From NCBI GenBank assembly GCA_050184225.1, contig JBFXAN010000200.1, positions 1 to 11,289 of the forward strand: 11,289 nucleotides of DNA. Reading direction: 5' to 3'. The stretch's first letter is position 1. The number at the start of each line of letters is the position of its first letter. A model generated the notes under the pieces. The model saw only the letters and a list, made by a program, of their open reading frames with translations, did not search any database and was not told where the DNA came from. Origin of the DNA: JBFXAN01 sp050184225 (lineage in GTDB: Bacteria > Chloroflexota > Dehalococcoidia > CAUJGQ01). This document shows, in pieces, positions 6,672 to 11,289 of this stretch. The translations under genes were made by a program, and so were the position numbers.

Positions 6672-6775
6672 AAGGGTCGCTAGGGTTCCGCTTGGCTCGA
6701 TGAGTGCAAGGTCTGGTCCGAGAGCGGCCGCCCGTCAGACGGCGGGTACACGGCGGGACAAAAGCCCGGGAGATT
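6672..6775 (+). promoter_or_regulatory. Guanidine-I (ykkC) riboswitch
   Basis: The segment carries the conserved blocks of the guanidine-I aptamer in order and spacing: CTAGGGTTCCG at 6680-6690, CTGGTCCGAGAG at 6713-6724, ACACGG at 6748-6753 and GACAAAAGCCCGGGAGA at 6757-6773. A variable G/C-rich hairpin (CCGCC 6728-6732 with GGCGG 6741-6745) lies between. The aptamer's 3' end is also the 5' arm of an intrinsic terminator. Known members bind free guanidinium and switch expression on by preventing the terminator from forming; the overlap seen here fits that mechanism. The downstream transporter and ureohydrolase genes support the guanidine-binding subtype rather than the ppGpp or PRPP variants. 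Exact 5' boundary is approximate. Confidence 0.95.
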
Positions 6776-6794
6776 CGATCTCTCCGGGCTTTTT
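6763..6794 (+). terminator. Riboswitch-controlled intrinsic terminator
   Basis: AGCCCGGGAGA (6763-6773) pairs with 6779-6790 with one bulged T (6783) and a TTCGA loop, followed by a T-run through 6794. The 5' arm is the conserved AGCCCGGGAGA end of the riboswitch aptamer, so terminator and ligand-bound aptamer are mutually exclusive. The first gene of the operon starts 32 bases downstream. Confidence 0.9.
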
Positions 6795-6826
6795 CTGTTC
6801 GCAACCCGCGGAGGAGGGAGCCAATC

Positions 6827-7840
6827 ATGACCGCACAGAGAATCTGTCTCGCCTTGATGATGGTGGCCATCGCCGCGCTTGCCCTCGCCTGCGGCGACGA
6901 CAAGGAAACCGAGAGCCAGGCGAGTGCCACGCCGATCAAGCTCGGCTTCAGCGCTTGGCCGGGCTGGTTTCCGTGGCAGGTGGCCGAAGAGGCCGGCATT
7001 TTTAAGCAGGTGGGCGTGCCCGTCGAGTTGGTCTGGTTTGAAGGCTATACCGACTCGATCAACGCGCTGACGGCGGGCCGGCTCGACGCGAACAGCCAGA
7101 CGCTCAACGACACGTTGTCGGCGGTGGCGGCGGGCGCCGAGCAGCGGGTCGTCCTCGTCAACGACAACTCGACCGGCAACGACCAGGTGATCGCCGACCA
7201 AAGCATCAAAACGCCCGCCGATCTTCGCGGTAAGAAGGTCGGCGTCGAGCCGGGCGTGGTCGATCACTTCCTTCTCGCTCTGGGGTTGCGGAAGGCGGGG
7301 CTGACCCTGAAGGATGTCGAAATCGTCAACCTCGAGACCGGCGCCGCCGCCGCCGCGTTTGCCGCTGGGCAACTCGACGCTGTTGCTGTCTTCGCACCCT
7401 TCACTACTCAAGCGCTAAAGCGTTCCGGCGCGCACACGCTCTTCACGTCGAAGGACTTCCCCGGCTCGATCCCGGACCACCTCGTCGTATCGGCGTCGCT
7501 CGCGAAGGACCGGCCGGCGGATCTGCAGAAACTGGTGAACGCCTGGTTCCTCACACTCGACTACATCAAGTCGAATCCCGATAAGGCACGCGCGATCCTG
7601 GCGAAGCGCGCCGGCGTCTCCGAATCCGAATACGCGGAGTACGACGCGGGCACAACGATCTTCACGGCACAGCAGAACCTGGACGCCTTCGCCCCAGGCA
7701 ACGACATCACGCACCTGGATTTCGCCGCGAAGGAGATCGGTCAGTTTCTGCTCGACAACGGGTTCGTCGAGAAGCAGATCGACACGGCAAACCTGTTCGA
7801 GCCACGTTTCGTCCGCGAATACTCCACCTCCAAACCGTGA
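6827..7840 (+). CDS. ABC transporter substrate-binding lipoprotein, probable guanidine-binding (NitT/TauT type)
   Basis: This 337-residue protein has a lipoprotein signal: a hydrophobic stretch followed by LALAC, with Cys22 as the lipidation site and a polar GDDKETES tail after it, so it is anchored to the outer face of the membrane. IKLGFSAWPGWFPWQVAEEAG near the mature N-terminus, then GRLDANSQT and LRGKKVGVEPGVVDHFLLALG, is the NMT1/SsuA-like periplasmic-binding fold used by nitrate, taurine and sulfonate importers. I chose the ATG at 6827 because GGAGGAGGGAG (6810-6820) lies 6 bases upstream; the longer open frame runs through the riboswitch. Control by a guanidine-I riboswitch and linkage to a ureohydrolase suggest guanidine, or a guanidine-containing compound, as ligand. 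The ligand is inferred, not read from the pocket. Confidence 0.9.
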   Translation: MTAQRICLALMMVAIAALALACGDDKETESQASATPIKLGFSAWPGWFPWQVAEEAGIFKQVGVPVELVWFEGYTDSINALTAGRLDANSQTLNDTLSAVAAGAEQRVVLVNDNSTGNDQVIADQSIKTPADLRGKKVGVEPGVVDHFLLALGLRKAGLTLKDVEIVNLETGAAAAAFAAGQLDAVAVFAPFTTQALKRSGAHTLFTSKDFPGSIPDHLVVSASLAKDRPADLQKLVNAWFLTLDYIKSNPDKARAILAKRAGVSESEYAEYDAGTTIFTAQQNLDAFAPGNDITHLDFAAKEIGQFLLDNGFVEKQIDTANLFEPRFVREYSTSKP

Positions 7841-7856
7841 TCAGAGGGATAGCGTC

Positions 7857-8750
7857 ATGACAACCACGACCAAGGAATCAGACGTCAGCGTTCTCCCGAC
7901 CCCCGCCGCCACCGTCGCACTCGACCGCGCCGAACGATCCCGACCCGCTTCACGCCGTCGCAGACAACCACGGTTCTGGCGCGTCCGCGAGGAGATCCCG
8001 CGGTGGCTCGAAGTCACGCTGATCGTCGCGTCGCTCCTGGCGCCGCTGGCGATCTGGTCGCTGCTCGCCTACACAAACTCCGTCAACCCGATCTTTCTGC
8101 CCAGCCCCTCGGCGGTCGGTGGCGCGGCCTCCGACATGCTCCGCAGCGGCGACCTCCTCCGCGATACCTCGGCCAGCACGACGCGCGTCTTCCTTGGGTT
8201 CGGTATCGCCGTCGCGATCTCGGTGCCGCTGGGGCTGGCGATGGGCACCTTTCGCAGCATCCAGTCCCTGTTCGAGCCCGCGATCGGCTTGATCCGGTAT
8301 GCGCCGGCGACCGCCTTCGTGCCGCTGCTCCTGATCTGGCTCGGACTGGGCGAGCCGCCGAAGATCGCGCTGGTTGTGATCGGCACGGTCTTCTTCAACA
8401 CACTGATGACGGCGAACGTCGTCTGGCAGGTGCCCTCCGAGTTGATCAAGGTATCTCGCACTCTGGGAGCGGGCAGCGGCAGCGTCTTTCGCAAGGTGAT
8501 CTTTCCCTATGCGGTACCGGGCATCTTCGACGCGATGCGGGTCAACCTTGCCGCCGCCTGGAACCTGATCGTCGTGGCCGAACTGATCGCCGCCGACAGC
8601 GGCCTCGGCTTCCGGATCGTGCGCGCGCAGAAGTTCCTGCACATCGACCAGATCTTCGTCGCCCTCGTCGTGATCGGCCTGCTCGGCGTCATCAGCGATC
8701 TGATCCTGCGTACGCTGCGCAACCGTCTCGCCCCCTGGTCGCAGGAGTAG
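7857..8750 (+). CDS. ABC transporter permease (SsuC/TauC type), probable guanidine importer
   Basis: The 297-residue membrane protein starts with an unusually long, polar, arginine-rich cytoplasmic segment (about 1-48, with RRRRQ). About six hydrophobic segments follow (for example 53-71, 111-130, 152-162, 168-186, 231-245 and 264-284). The EAA-type loop that docks on the ATPase is at about 194-222 (ELIKVSRTLGAGSGSVFRKV...FPYAVPGI). This matches the BPD_transp_1 permeases of the taurine/nitrate/sulfonate group. The start 16 bases after the preceding stop is supported by AGAGGG at 7843-7848. It would act as a homodimer with the ATPase encoded next. Substrate is inferred from the operon. Confidence 0.93.
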   Translation: MTTTTKESDVSVLPTPAATVALDRAERSRPASRRRRQPRFWRVREEIPRWLEVTLIVASLLAPLAIWSLLAYTNSVNPIFLPSPSAVGGAASDMLRSGDLLRDTSASTTRVFLGFGIAVAISVPLGLAMGTFRSIQSLFEPAIGLIRYAPATAFVPLLLIWLGLGEPPKIALVVIGTVFFNTLMTANVVWQVPSELIKVSRTLGAGSGSVFRKVIFPYAVPGIFDAMRVNLAAAWNLIVVAELIAADSGLGFRIVRAQKFLHIDQIFVALVVIGLLGVISDLILRTLRNRLAPWSQE

Positions 8751-8758
8751 GCGGAACG

Positions 8759-9529
8759 ATGACGGCACGCCTCGACATTCGCTCACTTTCCAAGTCATTC
8801 AACGGTCGTGTTGGGGCCACCCTCGCGCTGGACAACGTCTCGCTCCATGTTGAGCCGGGAGAGTTTGTCTGCATGGTCGGCGCATCCGGCTGTGGCAAAT
8901 CGACCTTGCTCGGCATGATCGCCGGGCTGATCGAGCCAACATCAGGCGAGATCCTGCTCGACGCCGCGCCGGTCGAAGGACCGGGACCGGACCGCGGGCT
9001 AGTCTTCCAGAACTATTCCCTCTGCCCCTGGCGCACCGTCTCCCAGAACATCGCCTTCGGACTGGAACTCGCCGGGCTGAGCCGCGGCGAGATTGAGCGC
9101 CGCGTCGGCCACTACCTCGACGTGATGCAACTAGCGAAGTGGGCTGACGCGCGGCCGAGCCAGCTCTCCGGCGGCATGCGGCAACGCGTTGCGATCGCCC
9201 GGTCGCTGGCGACCGAGCCGGAGGTGCTTCTGCTCGACGAACCCTTCGGCGCGCTGGACGCCAACACCCGAACGCGGATGCAAGACTTTCTCCGGTCGAT
9301 CTGGCGGCAGACCGGCACGACGGTGCTCATGGTCACGCACGATGTCGAGGAGGCGATCGTCCTCGCCCAGCGGATCTACGTCCTCTCGTCGCATCCCGGC
9401 CGGGTCAAGCACGAGCTTGTGGTGCCATTCGGCCCGGAGCGCGACCCTGGTATTCGACGAGATGCGCGCTTTCTCGATCTACGCGATGACATCCAGGGCA
9501 TGTTGCTCGTCGAAGTGACCGACGACTGA
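8759..9529 (+). CDS. ABC transporter ATP-binding protein (SsuB/TauB type), probable guanidine importer
   Basis: This 256-residue protein has all motifs of an active ABC ATPase: Walker A GASGCGKST at 41-49, Q-loop Gln84, signature LSGGMRQR at 136-143, Walker B VLLLDEP at 156-162 with catalytic Glu161, D-loop ALD and H-loop His194 in VTHD. Similarity is to the nitrate/sulfonate/taurine importer group. The ATG at 8759 lies 8 bases after the permease stop, with GGAG (8744-8747) 11 bases upstream. A longer frame extends back to 8003 but only shadows the permease gene. It would energise uptake of the ligand bound by the lipoprotein. No regulatory C-terminal domain is present. Confidence 0.95.
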   Translation: MTARLDIRSLSKSFNGRVGATLALDNVSLHVEPGEFVCMVGASGCGKSTLLGMIAGLIEPTSGEILLDAAPVEGPGPDRGLVFQNYSLCPWRTVSQNIAFGLELAGLSRGEIERRVGHYLDVMQLAKWADARPSQLSGGMRQRVAIARSLATEPEVLLLDEPFGALDANTRTRMQDFLRSIWRQTGTTVLMVTHDVEEAIVLAQRIYVLSSHPGRVKHELVVPFGPERDPGIRRDARFLDLRDDIQGMLLVEVTDD

Positions 9530-9557
9530 CCCACCCCGACCCAGAAAGGAACAATCG

Positions 9558-10709
9558 TTGTCTGATACGCACCAGTACCGCGGCGAAGTCCCGCTCCACG
9601 ACCATTACGGCCCGGAGGCGCGCTACGCCGTCGAGGCCGAGGCCCTGCTCCCCACGTCGCGGCACGCCGCCGAGATCGCGCGTGGCCTCGAGCTGGGACT
9701 GCCGGGCGCCGACTCGATCGTCGATCGGACGATCCCAACGTTCAGCCGCGGCGAGCTTCCCCACTTCGCCGGTATCAACACCTTTCTCAAAGCACCCTAT
9801 CTGGAAGATGTCCGCGCCTGCGGTGACTACAACGTCGCCGTGCTCGGCGCTCCCTTCGACGGCGGCACGACGTACCGCTCCGGCACCCGGTTCGGCCCCC
9901 AGGGCATCCGCAAGATCTCCACGCTCTACGGTCCCTATAGCTTCGAGCTCGGCGTCGACCTGCGCGAGTCGATCACGATCTGCGACCTCGGCGACATCTT
10001 CACGATCCCCGGCAACATCGAGAAGACCTTCGATCAGATCTCGAAGGCCGTCTCCCATGTCTATCAGAGCGGCGCCTTCCCGATCGTCCTCGGCGGCGAC
10101 CACTCGATCGGCTATCCCACCGTCCGCGGCGTCGCCCAGGAGATGCACGGCGGAAAGTTGGGCATCATCCACTTCGACCGCCACGTCGATACCCAGGAGA
10201 CGGACCTCGACGAGCGGATGCACACGACGCCCTGGTTCCACGCCACCGACATCCCCAACGTGCCGCCGAAGAATCTCGTCCAGATCGGCATCGGTGGCTG
10301 GCAGGCGCCGCGCCCCGGTGTGAAGGTGGGGCGCGAGCGCGGCACGACGATCATGACCGTCACCGACTGCGTCGAGATGGGGATCGAGAAGGCGGCGGAA
10401 CGGGCGCTGGAGGTGGCCTGGGACGGCGTTGACGCCGTCTGGCTGAGCTTCGATGTCGACTGCCTCGACGCCGCCTTTGTCCCCGGCACGGGCTGGCCGG
10501 AGCCGGGCGGCTTCCTCCCGCGCGAAGTCCTGAAGTTCATCCAGCTCGTCGCGGAAAAACCGCTGGCCGGCATGGAGGTCGTCGAGTGCTCGCCACCCTA
10601 CGATAACGCCGAGATCACATCCCTGATCGCCACCAGGATCATCTGCGACACGCTCGGCTGCCTTGTCCGTGCGGGGCACCTGCCCGCTCGAAGGCGAACG
10701 GAAGCGTAG
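9558..10709 (+). CDS. gdmH: Guanidine hydrolase-type ureohydrolase (arginase/agmatinase superfamily)
   Basis: The 383-residue protein is an arginase-superfamily metalloenzyme. Predicted binuclear-metal ligands are His182 (GGDHS), Asp207, His209 and Asp211 (FDRHVD), and Asp299 and Asp301 (SFDVDCLD). GTRFGPQGIRK at 110-119 and PGTGWPEPGG at 309-318 are also family motifs. It is longer than ordinary agmatinases (about 300-320 residues), with an N-terminal extension of about 85 residues, as in the Ni-dependent cyanobacterial guanidine hydrolase GdmH (about 390 residues). It lies in a guanidine-riboswitch operon with an importer. The predicted reaction is guanidine plus water to urea plus ammonia in the cytoplasm. 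The start is a TTG, chosen because AAGGA (9546-9550) lies 7 bases upstream. The Arg at 208, where most ureohydrolases have Ala (DAHxD), is notable. Agmatinase or guanidinobutyrase is possible but less likely from context. Confidence 0.88.
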   Translation: MSDTHQYRGEVPLHDHYGPEARYAVEAEALLPTSRHAAEIARGLELGLPGADSIVDRTIPTFSRGELPHFAGINTFLKAPYLEDVRACGDYNVAVLGAPFDGGTTYRSGTRFGPQGIRKISTLYGPYSFELGVDLRESITICDLGDIFTIPGNIEKTFDQISKAVSHVYQSGAFPIVLGGDHSIGYPTVRGVAQEMHGGKLGIIHFDRHVDTQETDLDERMHTTPWFHATDIPNVPPKNLVQIGIGGWQAPRPGVKVGRERGTTIMTVTDCVEMGIEKAAERALEVAWDGVDAVWLSFDVDCLDAAFVPGTGWPEPGGFLPREVLKFIQLVAEKPLAGMEVVECSPPYDNAEITSLIATRIICDTLGCLVRAGHLPARRRTEA

Positions 10710-10763
10710 ACCACCAAGGCACCAAAGTGCCAAGTCGAGATGGAACCTTGGTGCCTTGGTGGT
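10710..10763. terminator. Hairpin repeat ending the guanidine operon
   Basis: Bases 10710-10725 pair perfectly with 10748-10763 (16 bp, core CCACCAAGGCACCAA). The hairpin begins on the base after the hydrolase stop codon and ends 15 bases before the stop of the convergent NIPSNAP gene, so it could terminate both. It belongs to a different repeat family from the two GACGCAGAGG hairpins and has no T-tract. Confidence 0.6.
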
Positions 10764-10778
10764 TCACATTCACCCAGC

Positions 10779-11102
10779 TTACGCCGTCACGAATGCAGGT
10801 GTCGCCTCGACGATGCGCACCTTGATCTTCTCTCGGTCCATCATCTCCGGGATCTTCGGGCCGATCTCGGTCTTCCAGAAGTCGCTTTGGTAGACCTCTT
10901 TATACAGACGGTCCCGCTCCTCCTCACTGTCGAAACGCCGGATCCAGACGTAGAGGTCGTCCTCCTCCTGGCCGGTGAAGCTTCCATCAATGGTCATCCC
11001 TTTCTCTCTCTGGAACGGGATAATCACCTCCTCCATGAACCGCACCCAGTTCTCCCGCTGGCCGGGAAATGTCCGGTACTCCCGAAGCTCGTAAAACGCC
11101 AT
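10779..11102 (-). CDS. NIPSNAP-family protein of unknown function
   Basis: This 107-residue protein starts MAFYELREYRTFPGQ and continues with MEEVIIPFQREKG, DDLYVWIRRFDSEEERDRLY, and a C-terminal IVEATPAF. This is the pattern of the single-domain bacterial NIPSNAP proteins, which have a dimeric ferredoxin-like alpha/beta-barrel fold. No enzymatic function is established for the family. The ATG at 11102 is supported by GGAGG (11111-11107) four bases upstream; an upstream in-frame start adds only low-quality sequence. It is cytoplasmic, monocistronic and convergent with the guanidine operon, and no functional link to it can be seen. Confidence 0.85.
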   Translation of the reverse strand: MAFYELREYRTFPGQRENWVRFMEEVIIPFQREKGMTIDGSFTGQEEDDLYVWIRRFDSEEERDRLYKEVYQSDFWKTEIGPKIPEMMDREKIKVRIVEATPAFVTA

Positions 11103-11175
11103 GATGCCTCCAGAACATGAGCACAAGATACGGCTGCACGGTAACGGCTCGGAGATCGGAGCGCAAACGGGGCGG

Positions 11176-11218
11176 ACCCCTCCCCCGGCCCCTCCCCCGC
11201 TGACGCGCGGAGAGGGGT
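11176..11218. repeat. C-rich intergenic repeat with short inverted arms
   Basis: Two near-copies of CCCCTCCCCCGG stand in tandem (from 11177 and 11190). ACCCCTC (11176-11182) pairs with GAGGGGT (11212-11218). It resembles the low-complexity, dispersed C-rich repeats common between genes of high-G+C bacteria. It lies upstream of the NIPSNAP gene, outside any coding frame. The rest of 11103-11289 shows nothing recognisable. Confidence 0.5.
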
Positions 11219-11289
11219 GCCTCGCTGGGTCTGGGGTGCCAAGGCAAACCGACTACACGCCAGATCGTCGCGAAGGCGAAGCTGACACC

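Noticed and set aside
6704..6826. N-terminal extension of the solute-binding protein
   Set aside because: It would translate the riboswitch and terminator, and hide the lipoprotein signal that begins at the ATG at 6827.
8003..8758. N-terminal extension of the ABC ATPase
   Set aside because: It reads through the permease gene in another frame; the ATPase domain begins just after the ATG at 8759, which has a ribosome site.
6827..9529. Taurine, sulfonate, nitrate or thiamine-precursor importer
   Set aside because: The fold matches these groups, but no sulfonate, nitrate or thiamine genes are linked, while a guanidine riboswitch and a ureohydrolase are.
9558..10709. Annotation as agmatinase (speB)
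   Set aside because: General similarity would give this name, but length, N-terminal extension, motif differences and the guanidine-I riboswitch operon favour a guanidine hydrolase.
9405..10733. 442-codon open frame on the - strand opposite the guanidine hydrolase
   Set aside because: It mirrors the hydrolase gene and the end of the ATPase gene, has biased composition and no recognisable motif.

Overview
The window is high-G+C bacterial chromosomal DNA (41 of 60 bases G/C at 3301-3360) with one clearly AT-richer stretch at about 5110-6480 (24/60 at 5341-5400, 28/60 at 5701-5760). Gene content, the TPR-type lytic transglycosylase and the abundance of perfect intergenic hairpin repeats suggest an environmental bacterium, possibly Chloroflexota (Thermomicrobia-like). 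That placement is inference; no marker gene is present.

Layout. 1-149: a nested inverted repeat with 38-bp perfect arms. 254-466 (+): a small orphan biotin carboxyl carrier protein, followed by a 29-bp-arm hairpin repeat. 630-1128 (+): a type II toxin-antitoxin pair (small acidic antitoxin plus MazF/PemK toxin) with overlapping genes and a palindrome just before the antitoxin. 1146-1203: a second hairpin of the same repeat family, lying between the toxin and the convergent citrate synthase gene (1217-2539, -). 2868-5111 (+): an exported Slt70-like soluble lytic transglycosylase. 5152-6378 (-): a solitary AT-rich gene whose protein joins an Hsp70/DnaK substrate-binding domain, without the ATPase domain, to a C-terminal nucleoside-deoxyribosyltransferase/TIR-like domain.

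6672-10709 (+) is a coherent guanidine operon. A guanidine-I (ykkC) riboswitch overlaps an intrinsic terminator and precedes genes for a lipoprotein solute-binding protein, a permease and an ATPase of an NitT/TauT-type ABC importer, then a ureohydrolase of the guanidine hydrolase (GdmH) type. Guanidine should relieve termination, and the operon would then import guanidine and hydrolyse it to urea and ammonia. The operon ends in a 16-bp-arm hairpin that also faces a convergent NIPSNAP-family gene (10779-11102, -). The window closes with a C-rich intergenic repeat.

The best candidate for an undescribed system is the Hsp70-SBD/NDT-TIR-like fusion at 5152-6378. Its layout (a misfolded-protein binding module as sensor, a nucleotide-processing fold as effector) resembles stress-response or anti-phage effectors, and its composition and solitary position suggest horizontal acquisition. 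No activity can be shown from sequence alone.
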